From CBDBLK01 sp965243145 (GTDB taxonomy: Bacteria; Bdellovibrionota; Bacteriovoracia; Bacteriovoracales; Bacteriovoracaceae), in the NCBI GenBank assembly GCA_965243145.1, contig CBDEUB010000002.1, positions 1,054,001 to 1,118,000 on the forward strand: a DNA stretch of 64,000 nucleotides. The letters are read 5' to 3'. A program made the translations under genes and the position numbers. Below, piece by piece: positions 8,463-17,449 of this stretch. Every line of letters begins with the position of its first letter. Position 1 is the stretch's first letter. Under the pieces are notes generated by a model. The model ran no database searches. It worked only from the letters and a program-made list of their open reading frames with translations, and had not been told where the DNA came from.

Positions 8463-9337
8463 ATGAAAAAAAAATAGAGAAAACACAGTATGGTTATTAC
8501 ACTTCTGTGTATAAATACTCGGAAGAAGAACTATCGAATTTCTACGAAAAGAAATACTATCAAAATGATACGGCAACATACTCCCACCAATACAGTGAAG
8601 AAGAAATAAAATACTTTTTTCTCGAAGCAAAGGAAATAGAATTTGTCATACAAAAAATTAAGAATATTCCAAGTTGCAAAGGCATGAAACATATCGATCT
8701 GGGATGTGGAGAAGGATTCCTCGTCCAAGGCCTCTTAAATTTGGGGTTTGAATCGTGTGGGGCCGATTTCAGCGACTACGGTGTACGCCAACACAATCCC
8801 CAACTCATCGAAAGAATAATAAAAGGAAATATCCAAGAAATCATTAACAATACCCACAAACAATTTGATCTCATTACTTTAAAAAATGTCTTGGAACATG
8901 TTTCTAATCCCAAACAAATCATCAAATCTTTGAAAACAATTCTCTCTCCCGAAGGAATTGTGATGATCAATGTTCCCAATGATTTTAGCACACTTCATAA
9001 ATATCTATTAGAAAAAGGCCTTGTCAAAGAACCTTTCTGGGTTTCCCTACCTCAACACCTCCATTATTTTACGCATGAAAGTTTAAACAACTTCATGGAT
9101 TCTTTAGGGTTCCACTGTGTGCAACAATTAACCGATTTTCCCATTGACTTCGATCTGCTTACCCCTAAAACAAGTTACCATTTGGATAAAACTAAGGGCA
9201 AGGCCTCACATTTTCGCCGTATAACGACGGAAAATTTTATTGGCCAAATTTCCATTGAGGCCCTTTTTACATTTCATCAAACACTCGCTGGCCATGGCCT
9301 AGGAAGAAGTGTTATAAACTACTACCAATTAGGGTGA
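8456..9337 (+). CDS. Class I SAM-dependent methyltransferase
   Basis: A 293-residue methyltransferase of the UbiG/methyltransferase-23 type. Motif I is HIDLGCGEGFLVQGLLNLGF (residues about 79-98). The post-I acidic residue is in SCGADFS, motif III is FDLITLKNVLEHV, and GIVMINVPND follows. The C-terminal part after HLHYFTHESL is the usual helical lid. Such enzymes methylate sugars or lipids in surface-polysaccharide loci. It is translationally coupled to the acetyltransferase before it and lies 4 nt from the metallo-beta-lactamase-fold gene after it. Confidence 0.88.
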   Translation: MVNEKKIEKTQYGYYTSVYKYSEEELSNFYEKKYYQNDTATYSHQYSEEEIKYFFLEAKEIEFVIQKIKNIPSCKGMKHIDLGCGEGFLVQGLLNLGFESCGADFSDYGVRQHNPQLIERIIKGNIQEIINNTHKQFDLITLKNVLEHVSNPKQIIKSLKTILSPEGIVMINVPNDFSTLHKYLLEKGLVKEPFWVSLPQHLHYFTHESLNNFMDSLGFHCVQQLTDFPIDFDLLTPKTSYHLDKTKGKASHFRRITTENFIGQISIEALFTFHQTLAGHGLGRSVINYYQLG

Positions 9338-9341
9338 AATC

Positions 9342-10592
9342 ATGAAATTCCAGTTTATTGCCAATGCCTGCGGAATTTTTACCAACAAGGCCGGAAAAAA
9401 AATCCTGTGCGACCCTTGGATTGAAGACGGAGTGTTTGAAGGAAGCTGGTGCCACTTTCACCCCCTCAAAACAACCCGGGAGGATTTTAAAGATGTCGAT
9501 GCCATTTATGTCTCACATGTGCACCCTGACCACTATGACGACAGATTTTTTGACTATCCAAAAAACCTTCCTATTATTACTCTCGACCAAGAACCAAATT
9601 TTTTGATCAAAATTCTTAAGAGAAAAGGCCATTCTAACATATTAGGAGTTAAGGAAGGACAAACTATAGAGTTTGCAGGGTTTTCAATATCAATGTTTGG
9701 CCCTTTTGCAAAACACCACTTTCACGAAGCAGAAGTCGGCAATATCATTGACTCGGCCATGGTCATTCAGGCAGATGGGGTCACTTGTTTCAACGCCAAT
9801 GACAATGCCCCGACTGCTGAAGCAATGAAGTCCATAGCGCAAAAATTTGGTAGTATAGACCTAGCAATGGTGACTTACAACGCCGCTGGCCCTTATCCGG
9901 CCTGTTTTGACAATCTAAACGATGACGAGAAAAGAAGTGCAGGTAATCAAATCATTCAAAGAAACCTTGAATACATGAAAGATGCTTTATTTGCTGCTCC
10001 TCCAAAATATGTTCTCCCTTTTGCCGGGGCCTATGTCTTAGGCGGAAAATACCATGTAAAAAACGACCTTTTGGGAACGGCGACCTGGGATGAAGCTGCT
10101 GAATACTTGAGGAAACACCAAATCCCCTGCGAAGTTATTTGTTTAAGAGAGAAAGACACCTTCGACCTCATTACAGGAAGTCCCGATCGCCCTTACGAAC
10201 CTATCAACACTCTCGAAATGAAACGCTATGTGCAGCACACTCTTTCAAAAATAAAATATCCCTACGAACACGATGAGTTTCCTGACCCCAAAGAACTCTT
10301 GAATGAACTGGAACAAACTCGTATAGCTTTTACCAAACGCATTGAAAAATATGGCCTCAAACTTGATATGGATGTTACGCTCAAGGTCTTTGGCCAAGAT
10401 TTCACCATTTGTAAAGTTGAAAATAAAAAAGGCGACTTAAAATGTTCTATGGATGAAAGACTTTTATACAGAATTTTAAAGCGAAAAGCGAATTGGAACA
10501 ATGCAGAAAACGGTTGTCATATTCGATACTATCGTGAACCTAACCACTATTTTCCCGATTTGCATGTCGCTCTTCAATTTTTTCATCTTTAA
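9342..10592 (+). CDS. Metallo-beta-lactamase-fold hydrolase/oxygenase (UlaG/CMAH-like)
   Basis: A 416-residue protein with an N-terminal MBL fold. The metal motif is HVHPDH (H59, H61, D63, H64), preceded by KKILCDPWIEDG as in the UlaG/RomA and CMP-Neu5Ac hydroxylase-related branch. The segment LAMVTYNAAGPYPACF and later KYVLPFAGAYVLGGKYH also fit that branch. A C-terminal domain of about 150 residues (from YPYEHDEFPDP) is not recognised. It has a good ribosome site (AGGGTGAAATC before ATG). In a nonulosonic-acid setting it could process a CMP-sugar or sugar substituent, but that is inference. It converges with the genes at 10647-12089. Confidence 0.8.
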   Translation: MKFQFIANACGIFTNKAGKKILCDPWIEDGVFEGSWCHFHPLKTTREDFKDVDAIYVSHVHPDHYDDRFFDYPKNLPIITLDQEPNFLIKILKRKGHSNILGVKEGQTIEFAGFSISMFGPFAKHHFHEAEVGNIIDSAMVIQADGVTCFNANDNAPTAEAMKSIAQKFGSIDLAMVTYNAAGPYPACFDNLNDDEKRSAGNQIIQRNLEYMKDALFAAPPKYVLPFAGAYVLGGKYHVKNDLLGTATWDEAAEYLRKHQIPCEVICLREKDTFDLITGSPDRPYEPINTLEMKRYVQHTLSKIKYPYEHDEFPDPKELLNELEQTRIAFTKRIEKYGLKLDMDVTLKVFGQDFTICKVENKKGDLKCSMDERLLYRILKRKANWNNAENGCHIRYYREPNHYFPDLHVALQFFHL

Positions 10593-10646
10593 AAATGCTG
10601 AAAAATAGAGACAGGCCGAACTTTATAACACATGTATTCTCACTCA

Positions 10647-11090
10647 TTAACCTGGATAGATAAAATGCTTTCCATCATATAAAAACCCTGCTTTTTGAAG
10701 CATTCTCACAGAGGCCACATTCCTTTCACTGACTTCAGCAATCATCTTATAATGAGGGTAGTTTTTGCTTACTTCTTGCAAGGCCCGAGAACCAATCGAC
10801 TGGCCTGAAAATTGTGGGTCGACAAGTACTGAAATATCAAAGGTATTGCTTCTATCAGGCAGTCTATCTAAGCGTACATAACCACACTCCTGGCCAGCAA
10901 GGAGAATAATAAGCAACAAGCCTTTTTGACGACCTTGGCTATTTATTCTCTTTTTAAACCAAGATGAATGCTCTTCAAAATTTGGAACTTCTTTATTCCT
11001 AAAGTATTGTCTAATATTGGGGATGATTTGCCATTTATACAAAAGTTTACAATCATCTAAAGAGGCCTCTCTAAGCGTAATATTATCCAT
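10647..11090 (-). CDS. GNAT N-acetyltransferase, PseH-like
   Basis: A 147-residue acetyltransferase. The start NITLREASLDDCKLLYKWQ and the segment EHSSWFKKRI resemble the PseH/RimJ type found in pseudaminic and legionaminic acid loci. The acetyl-CoA loop is QFSGQSIGSRALQ and the end is NVASVRMLQKAGF. It follows the NeuB gene by 3 nt on the same strand, so the two are one operon. PseH acetylates the 4-amino group of a UDP-sugar intermediate; the same step is a reasonable guess here. Confidence 0.82.
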   Translation of the reverse strand: MDNITLREASLDDCKLLYKWQIIPNIRQYFRNKEVPNFEEHSSWFKKRINSQGRQKGLLLIILLAGQECGYVRLDRLPDRSNTFDISVLVDPQFSGQSIGSRALQEVSKNYPHYKMIAEVSERNVASVRMLQKAGFLYDGKHFIYPG

Positions 11091-11093
11091 AAC

Positions 11094-12089
11094 TTAGTAA
11101 TGACTAAAGGTAATAGGGTCATCCCTATTTAAGTTTTTTTGGCAAATCATTCCCAGCAGTTTATAGAATTCCCGAGGTTCAATACCTCTCTTGTCGGGTA
11201 AAGGCCTCTTAATGGCCACATTCTCACGAGAAAAAGTTTCCCCCTTGGTAATTTTTTTTCTGGCCACCAAACAGCGCTGATACAATTTTTTGTTTTCTAA
11301 TAAATCGTTTTGTTCAGAAGAAGCGACCATACATTCTTCAATTTCTCGTATTTTCTTTACCATTTTTTTGTATTGTTCGGGAACTAATGAAATGTGATGA
11401 TCAAATCCTTTCCTTTTATTATCAAGTGAAAAGTGTCTTTCGATAACTTTGGCCCCCATGAGAATTGACCAACAAGAGCAATCAATACCTAAAGAATGAT
11501 CCGAAAAACCTATAATGTAGGAAGAATAAATTTCTTTTAATAGTCGAATTTTCTCCAAATAAACCTGTTCTCGAGGAGTAGGGTAGAGAGAAGTACAGTG
11601 AAAAAGCACAATATCCCGCCTCCCTGATTTCTTTACATTTTTCAAATATTTTTCAATTTCATCGAAATCTGACATTCCTGTAGAAATGAGGAGGGGAAGG
11701 TTTCTCTTGAGAAGTTCATCAATAAGAGGGGTTGCCGACAAAAGTCCCGAAGAAATTTTAAAAGCACAAGGGTTGAGCTTTTCCAACCAATTTAGGGTCT
11801 TGAAATCACCTAAGGTGCTAAAAATATCTATTCCGATGGAGTGAGCATAATTAAAGGCCTCCTGCGTTTCTTCTGGTTCAAGCCAAGCCTGTTTAAAAAT
11901 CTCATAACTTTTAGTCCCTGCCACATAGTTTTCATCTGGATCAATAGTCTGCAATTTAACCGCATCGGCCCCGGCCCTCTGCGCGGCCAAAATCAATTTT
12001 TTGCAATGCTTCAAATCCCCTTCGTGATTAATGCCAATTTCAGCAATCGTATAAACAGGCCTATTTGGGCCAATCTGCTTATTACCCAT
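11094..12089 (-). CDS. NeuB/SpsE-family nonulosonic (sialic-like) acid synthase
   Basis: Condenses a C6 amino sugar with phosphoenolpyruvate to a nine-carbon keto acid. Visible motifs: YTIAEIGINHEGDL, ADAVKLQTIDPDENY, KISSGLLSATPLI, LLISTGMS, HCTSLYPTP, IGFSDHSLG and AKVIERHFSLD. A C-terminal SAF (antifreeze-like) domain follows from about RCLVARKKITKGE to the end. The ATG at 12089 (MGNKQIGPNRPVYTIAEIG) fits the family. A longer frame starting at 12131 would overlap the divergent ATP-grasp gene and lacks family support. Which sugar it uses (pseudaminic, legionaminic or other) cannot be told from motifs. Confidence 0.93.
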   Translation of the reverse strand: MGNKQIGPNRPVYTIAEIGINHEGDLKHCKKLILAAQRAGADAVKLQTIDPDENYVAGTKSYEIFKQAWLEPEETQEAFNYAHSIGIDIFSTLGDFKTLNWLEKLNPCAFKISSGLLSATPLIDELLKRNLPLLISTGMSDFDEIEKYLKNVKKSGRRDIVLFHCTSLYPTPREQVYLEKIRLLKEIYSSYIIGFSDHSLGIDCSCWSILMGAKVIERHFSLDNKRKGFDHHISLVPEQYKKMVKKIREIEECMVASSEQNDLLENKKLYQRCLVARKKITKGETFSRENVAIKRPLPDKRGIEPREFYKLLGMICQKNLNRDDPITFSHY

Positions 12090-12157
12090 AATGCAATGAG
12101 TCTTAATAAAACCCTCCCCATCTTGTGGCATCTTATTTTTCTTATGATAACTTTAAT

Positions 12158-13204
12158 ATGGCCAGAGTTATGCGACAAAACTTTCGAATTTTACTCACAT
12201 GCGTAGGAGGAAGTTTTACCCCCGGTACCATTGCAGGGATACGCTCCCTCTCTTTTATAAGGCCGAGCATTATTGGAGTCGATTGTTCTCCAAATCCCAT
12301 TGGTAGATACTTTTGTGACCGCTTCTATCAAGTCCCTGCCGGTGACCACCCCGATTACTTTGCTACCATCAAAAAAATTGCCATTGAAGAGAATATTCAC
12401 CTTATTATCCCAACTTCAGATGAAGAGGCCTTGGAACTATCCAGAAAAAGAAAATCCCTTGGGGAAAAGACCATACTTGCTTGTACCGATTATGCAACTC
12501 TTGAAATTATCTCTAATAAAATTAAAACTTATGAAAAACTCAAAAAAAATAACCTCCCCGTTCCCGACTATTTCCCTGTAAACTCATGTGAAGATTTCGG
12601 CCCTAAAATCCAACAGGCTTTTGAAAAATGGGATAACATCGTTATTAAACCAGCAATTTCACGAGGTGGCCGAGATGTAATTTTTATAAGCGACTGTCTT
12701 ATTGTTCCCAAACATAATCGAATGACGACTTTGCAAAAATTGAATCTTAATATGAACCAACTAAAAAAAAATTTCCATCAAAAATACCCTCTTATCATCA
12801 TGGAAAAAATTGAGGGTTTTGTATACGACCTCGACCTCTTAGGTTGGAAAGGTAAACCCATTACGGTTATCCCCAGAAAAAGAATTATAGCTTCACAACC
12901 AAATAGTGGTCACCTCATCTTTAATGATAAAAAATTGATTCAACTAGGACACCAACTTATTGAAATTTTTAATCTCAGTTGGCCTTATGATTGTGATTTT
13001 ATGATGGATAAAAACAGTAATCCTATAATTCTTGAGATCAACCCCCGACAGAGCGGCAGCGTTGCTGTCACTCATTTTGCCGATCTCCCATTTATCGAAA
13101 ATATCTTCCGGCTTGCTCTCAATCTTCCTATTAAAAATTTTGGAAAAATTACTCAAAACAAAAAGATCGTCCCTTATACTGCTTTTAAAGAAATCAATCA
13201 ATGA
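12158..13204 (+). CDS. ATP-grasp enzyme (carbamoyl-phosphate-synthase-like ligase)
   Basis: About 348 residues. The N-terminal pre-ATP-grasp domain begins RILLTCVGGSFTPGTIAGIRS. The ATP-grasp domain contains KLKKNNLPVPDYFP, WDNIVIKPAISRGGRDV, IIMEKIEGFVYDLDLL, and the metal-binding end DFMMDKNSNPIILEINPRQSG. Such stand-alone enzymes join an amino acid or acid to an amine via an acyl phosphate, and occur in surface-polysaccharide loci. The start is uncertain between ATG 12158 and ATG 12170. The stop overlaps the next start (ATGA). It heads a five-gene plus-strand operon and is divergent from the NeuB gene. Confidence 0.85.
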   Translation: MARVMRQNFRILLTCVGGSFTPGTIAGIRSLSFIRPSIIGVDCSPNPIGRYFCDRFYQVPAGDHPDYFATIKKIAIEENIHLIIPTSDEEALELSRKRKSLGEKTILACTDYATLEIISNKIKTYEKLKKNNLPVPDYFPVNSCEDFGPKIQQAFEKWDNIVIKPAISRGGRDVIFISDCLIVPKHNRMTTLQKLNLNMNQLKKNFHQKYPLIIMEKIEGFVYDLDLLGWKGKPITVIPRKRIIASQPNSGHLIFNDKKLIQLGHQLIEIFNLSWPYDCDFMMDKNSNPIILEINPRQSGSVAVTHFADLPFIENIFRLALNLPIKNFGKITQNKKIVPYTAFKEINQ

Positions 13205-14151
13205 ATTTAAAAATTCTGATTCTTGAAAATATCCACGCAGCAGGCCTTAACAAACTCAAGAAAAATTTTGATGTCAGTGAACATTATGGACTTACTCAAT
13301 ATGAACGAAAAATAAAATCGCAAGATTATCCCATTATTGTAGTCAAGAGTGTTACTAAGGTTGATCAAGAATTTATCGACGAATGTCCTCAGCTTAAAAT
13401 TGTCGCCCGTGCAGGAACGGGCCTTGATAATATTGATTGTAAATATGCTGCTCATAAGGGGATTCAAGTCCTTTCAGTACCCACGGGAAATACGCAATCT
13501 GCGGCGGACTTCACTCTGCTTCTTATCATAGCCTCCCTGAGGAAATTGGCAGAAGTCATCGAAAGAACTCAGAGAAGGGATTACCGGCGGCATTTACTTG
13601 AAGGCAGAGAACTCTCAAAAATTAAGGCCGGTATTCTCGGTTTAGGCAATGTCGGTATAGCAGTGGCACGCAGATTACATTCTTTTGATTGTTCTCTCAA
13701 GGCCTATGACCCCCATACAAAACATTTTGAAATATTCAAAAAATTCAACGGGTCATTAGTTTCCTCGTTTGAAGAACTTATAGATGGCATTGATCTCCTC
13801 ACCATTCACTGCTCATTGACAAAAGAGAACTACCACCTTATTAACGATCAATTCTTAAATAATTTAAAAAAACCTCTCTACCTTATTAATACCGCCAGAG
13901 GTCAAATAGTCGATGAAAAGGCCATTATTAAAGCCCTCAACAATGGCAAATTAATTTTTTATGCTTCAGACCTCTTAGAAGAAGAACCTCCTTTTGACAA
14001 ATACCCTGGAGAACATAGTTTTTCAAATCCTCTTATTAGTCATCCTCGTTCCCTCATTACTCCTCATATGGCAGCATCTACAGAAGATGCTCAAAAAAAT
14101 ATCTCCCTTCTTTTAGCCGATGCTATTCTAAAACACTCATCCTTACATTGA
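13201..14151 (+). CDS. D-isomer-specific 2-hydroxyacid dehydrogenase (SerA-like)
   Basis: A 316-residue dehydrogenase of the D-3-phosphoglycerate dehydrogenase family. IVARAGTGLDNID lies near residue 70, the NAD loop is GILGLGNVGIAVARRL near 140, LINTARGQIVDEKAI carries the catalytic Arg region, and ITPHMAASTEDA carries the catalytic His. The C-terminal regulatory domains of SerA are absent. Coupled to the ATP-grasp gene by a 4-nt overlap. In this cluster it might oxidise a hydroxyacid that becomes a sugar substituent (for example a glyceryl-type group), but the substrate is unknown. Confidence 0.88.
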   Translation: MNLKILILENIHAAGLNKLKKNFDVSEHYGLTQYERKIKSQDYPIIVVKSVTKVDQEFIDECPQLKIVARAGTGLDNIDCKYAAHKGIQVLSVPTGNTQSAADFTLLLIIASLRKLAEVIERTQRRDYRRHLLEGRELSKIKAGILGLGNVGIAVARRLHSFDCSLKAYDPHTKHFEIFKKFNGSLVSSFEELIDGIDLLTIHCSLTKENYHLINDQFLNNLKKPLYLINTARGQIVDEKAIIKALNNGKLIFYASDLLEEEPPFDKYPGEHSFSNPLISHPRSLITPHMAASTEDAQKNISLLLADAILKHSSLH

Positions 14152-14152
14152 A

Positions 14153-15175
14153 ATGAGAAAAGTTATAATAAGAGTTGATGGAAATTCCACTATAGGCCTT
14201 GGGCATGTCTCACGATGCTTGGCATTGGGTGAAATTCTAAGGCCTAAATTTGACATTTGTTTTGTCATTCGAGACCAAAAAGAGAAACTTTCAGAATTTA
14301 TAAGTAAGGCCGGATTCAACATGTCTTACATTACGCATGATCAAGAGCATTTTGAAGATGAGGCCGAAGGAAAAATTGAGTGGTTTGGAAGTAACGATAT
14401 TGTGGTTCTCGATGGTTATCAATTTTCTGAATCCTATATAAAAAAACTCTATCAGAAATCATTCCGTTTAGTATGTATAGATGACAATGCGAGGATTCCT
14501 TACGCAGCAAATGCCGTTATCAATCACAATGCCCATGCCAAGAACCTTAATTTACAAGGACTTCCAGAAACAAAGTTTTTTCTTGGGACAGATTATTTAA
14601 TGTTAAGAAAAGAGTTTTTCAATTCTCTTGAAAAAAGTCCCATACGAGACAGCTTGGCCCATATTTTACTTTGTTTTGGTGGTGCTGACAGTAATAACAT
14701 AACAAGTAAAATTCTTAAGATTTTAGAGAGAATTTCTTTTATATCTACGATTCACATTATTATAGGGCCTCAAAATACACACGCAGCAAGCCTTAAACAA
14801 ATAGCTGCTACTTCTTCTAAAAAAGTCATTTTGCTGCAAAACCTTGGGCCAACAGAAACTGTTTTAGCAATGAAGAAAGCAGATTTGATTATTAGTACGG
14901 CCAGCATGATGGCCTGGGAAGCAGTAGCCTTAAAGACTCCTCTCTTGACAGGATGGGTTGCTGCAAACCAGCGATTAATTGCTAAATTTCTTGGAGACAT
15001 AGGGGCCGCTTTGAATATTGGCCATTACTGTGATATAGAGGAAGTGCCATTTACCATGGCCTTGGAAAAGTTCCAAACAAATAAGGCCATTCGGGAAAGA
15101 ATGTTGACCCAACAAAGGGAGCTAATAGATGGAAAATCTTATGAAAGAATCTTGCACATTTTTGAAAATCTTTGA
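14153..15175 (+). CDS. PseG-like UDP-sugar hydrolase
   Basis: A 340-residue GT-B-fold protein of the PseG family, which removes UDP from the 2,4-diacetamido-trideoxy-hexose before NeuB/PseI condensation. N-terminal RVDGNSTIGLGHVSRCLALGEIL contains the conserved GxGHxxR. The C-terminal half has LLCFGGADSNNIT and STASMMAWEAVALKTPL, matching the UDP-binding side. It starts 1 nt after the previous stop. It is a good functional companion to the NeuB-type synthase about 2 kb away. Confidence 0.87.
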   Translation: MRKVIIRVDGNSTIGLGHVSRCLALGEILRPKFDICFVIRDQKEKLSEFISKAGFNMSYITHDQEHFEDEAEGKIEWFGSNDIVVLDGYQFSESYIKKLYQKSFRLVCIDDNARIPYAANAVINHNAHAKNLNLQGLPETKFFLGTDYLMLRKEFFNSLEKSPIRDSLAHILLCFGGADSNNITSKILKILERISFISTIHIIIGPQNTHAASLKQIAATSSKKVILLQNLGPTETVLAMKKADLIISTASMMAWEAVALKTPLLTGWVAANQRLIAKFLGDIGAALNIGHYCDIEEVPFTMALEKFQTNKAIRERMLTQQRELIDGKSYERILHIFENL

Positions 15176-15198
15176 CGCATATCTAATTTAAAAGGCAA

Positions 15199-16515
15199 AT
15201 GAAAACAACTAAGGATTTTGAAGAATACCGCCGAGAAATCCATCAACTCATCCCAGGAGGAGGACATACCTATTCTAAAGGAGATGAAAGATTTCCTTTA
15301 AATGCCCCTCCCGCTATCGTAAGAGGCCAAGGGAGCTATATTTGGGGAATTGACGGCGTTTGCTATCTCGATTGTTCCATGGGATTAGGCTCAGTGAGTT
15401 TGGGGCATGCTTATGGGCCTGTTATTGAGAGAATAAAAGATGAATTACTAAAGGGATCTAACTTTCAAAGGCCTTCGGTTTTAGAAAGAGAAATGGCCAA
15501 AGAGTTTCTTTCACTTATCCCCTGCCACGACATGATTAAATTTGCCAAGAATGGATCGACAGCTACAACAGCGGCGGTAAAATTGAGCAGGGCCTTTACT
15601 GGAAAAAATCTTATTGCTTTTCCAGAAGACCAGGCCTTTTTTTCTTACGACGACTGGTTTATTGGAAAAAAACCTTGTTCAAAAGGAGTTCCAACGGCCA
15701 TTACTGAATTAAGTCTTACCTATAATGGCCGAGACATGAAAAGTCTTGAGACCCTTTTTCAAAAATACCCAAAGGAAATTGCTTGTGTGATTTCAGAACC
15801 AGAACAATCAACCCCTTACCCTGAAAACTATTTAAGAGACTTGATTAAGTTGTGTCATGAAAATGGAGCTATTTTTATTCAAGATGAAATGGTAACGGGT
15901 TTTAAGACCAACTTCCCCGGCTCTATTACAAAATTTAATGTCGAACCCGATCTGGCCACATGGGGCAAAGGAATTGCCAATGGTTTTTCTTTTTGTGCTC
16001 TTACTGGAAAAAGAGAAATAATGAATATGGGAGGAATCATTCAAGAAGGGCAAGAAAGAGTCTTCCTCATTTCTTCAACTCATGGAGCAGAAACTCACGC
16101 TCTGGCCGCAGGATTGGCCACCATTAAGGAGTTTAGAGAAAAAAATGTTTTAAAACACAACCACCAAACGGGGACTATCATTATTAATGAAACAAGGAAA
16201 TTATGTCAAACAAAGGATCTAGGCCAATTCATAAAAATAACAGACTCTCCCTGGTCGGTTGCCTTTAGCTTTAAAAATAAAGATCATCAAATATGTTTGG
16301 GCATGCAATCTCTCTTTATGCAAGAAATGATTTCTCGCAAAGTCCTTTTCCAAGGCCTTTTTGTTCCTTCCTTTTCTCATGGAACAAAGGAAATTGAAAT
16401 ATTTTTAAAGGCATTTGAAGAATCCTTAAATACCTATCAAAAGGCCATTGAAACTTCTTACAAAGACTTTCTTATAGGAAGGCCTATTAAGAAAGTTTTT
16501 AGAAAATTTAATTGA
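15199..16515 (+). CDS. Class III PLP aminotransferase (glutamate-1-semialdehyde aminomutase-like)
   Basis: A 438-residue fold-type I aminotransferase. The substrate side begins YSKGDERFP and the phosphate-binding turn is FAKNGSTATTAAVKLSRA. The PLP aspartate lies in FIQDEMVTGF (D229) and the Schiff-base lysine in TWGKGIANGF (K257). It is unlike HemL in ending and context. Pseudaminic and legionaminic pathways normally use DegT/DnrJ-type aminotransferases, so a class III enzyme here points to amination of a different intermediate, or to a non-sugar substituent. Confidence 0.88.
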   Translation: MKTTKDFEEYRREIHQLIPGGGHTYSKGDERFPLNAPPAIVRGQGSYIWGIDGVCYLDCSMGLGSVSLGHAYGPVIERIKDELLKGSNFQRPSVLEREMAKEFLSLIPCHDMIKFAKNGSTATTAAVKLSRAFTGKNLIAFPEDQAFFSYDDWFIGKKPCSKGVPTAITELSLTYNGRDMKSLETLFQKYPKEIACVISEPEQSTPYPENYLRDLIKLCHENGAIFIQDEMVTGFKTNFPGSITKFNVEPDLATWGKGIANGFSFCALTGKREIMNMGGIIQEGQERVFLISSTHGAETHALAAGLATIKEFREKNVLKHNHQTGTIIINETRKLCQTKDLGQFIKITDSPWSVAFSFKNKDHQICLGMQSLFMQEMISRKVLFQGLFVPSFSHGTKEIEIFLKAFEESLNTYQKAIETSYKDFLIGRPIKKVFRKFN

Positions 16516-16527
16516 GGTTTTGAATTT

Positions 16528-17208
16528 ATGAAAGTCTTAGTTGTAGCAGCACATCCCGATGATGAAATTCTAGGCATGGGTGGAACCATAGCAAAACATT
16601 GCTCAAATGGAGATAAAGTTCAAACTCTCATTGTCGCTGAAGGAGTGACAAGTCGAGAAGAAAAATGCAATCAGGCCACCAAGAAAAAAGAACTTGAGAA
16701 ATTGATGAATACCTGTCGCCAGGCCAATAAACTTTTGGGAGTTGAAAAAGTCGATTTCTTGGGAATGGCCGACAATCGACTTGATCGATACGAATTTTTG
16801 GACATTGTAAAAAAGATAGAGAGATTTATTCAACAGCAAAATCCTGATTTAATCTACACCCATTTTAGCAACGATTTGAATATAGACCACCGATTAGTTT
16901 CAGAAGCAGTTTTAACTAGTTGCCGCCCCATCCCCAATTTTTCTGTAAAAGAAATCCTTTTTTTTGAAGTTTTATCGAGTACTCATTGGGAATCACCTGG
17001 AAAAAATATTTTTTGTCCCCAGGTTTTTGTCGACATCTCTGACTATCTGGAAAAAAAGATAGAGGCCTTGAAAATTTACGAATCAGAAATGAGGGATTGG
17101 CCCCATGCCCGCTCCTATAAAACCGTGGAAGCTTTGGCCAAATGGCGAGGAAGTTTAGTAGGACGAAAGGCCTGCGAGGCCTTTCAACAAGTGAGAAACC
17201 TAAGATAA
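16528..17208 (+). CDS. PIG-L/LmbE-family N-deacetylase
   Basis: A 226-residue zinc deacetylase. The metal motif AHPDDE (residues 8-13) is near the N-terminus. The second part YTHFSNDLNIDHRLVSEA contains the conserved HxxDxNxDH-type segment. Family members remove N-acetyl groups from amino sugars or sugar conjugates. It is the last gene of the plus-strand glycan operon, 12 nt after the aminotransferase. It implies that a free amine is made, presumably to be re-acylated by one of the acetyltransferases or the acyl block. Confidence 0.88.
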   Translation: MKVLVVAAHPDDEILGMGGTIAKHCSNGDKVQTLIVAEGVTSREEKCNQATKKKELEKLMNTCRQANKLLGVEKVDFLGMADNRLDRYEFLDIVKKIERFIQQQNPDLIYTHFSNDLNIDHRLVSEAVLTSCRPIPNFSVKEILFFEVLSSTHWESPGKNIFCPQVFVDISDYLEKKIEALKIYESEMRDWPHARSYKTVEALAKWRGSLVGRKACEAFQQVRNLR

Positions 17209-17329
17209 TACTGATTTTGCAATATCATGCATAAATTTGATCTGTCTTTTAACAATCAAAGTCTACTGATCAGTTCTAGTGCCAAACGGTGATATTATTC
17301 GGGATGTCACTTGACTGACGCAAATAGCC

Positions 17330-17357
17330 TTTACAACTCTTTGTGTTAGAATATTAT
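17330..17357 (+). promoter_or_regulatory. Candidate promoter of the acyl-modification block
   Basis: TTTACA at 17330-17335 and TATTAT at 17352-17357 are 16 bases apart, about 90 bases upstream of the GTG at 17450. The gene-free stretch 17209-17449 holds this candidate promoter and the left copy of a 16-bp direct repeat; nothing else was recognised. Confidence 0.45.
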
Positions 17358-17400
17358 AGAAAATTATTTGAAAAGTTTAAATTCTCCTAGATTATGTCAA

Positions 17401-17416
17401 GAATGACTTTTCAAAC
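17401..17416. repeat. 16-bp direct repeat, left copy
   Basis: GAATGACTTTTCAAAC is found here and, identically, at 20242-20257. The pair brackets the four-gene low-GC block 17450-20229. Both copies are followed, after a short indel, by TGCTTTTT. Confidence 0.75.
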
Positions 17417-17449
17417 TGCTTTTTAACTATTTTTCATTTGGACTAAGGT

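Noticed and set aside
12090..12131. Longer start for the NeuB-type gene
   Set aside because: The extra residues do not resemble the family N-terminus and there is no ribosome site; the ATG at 12089 fits better, though not proven.
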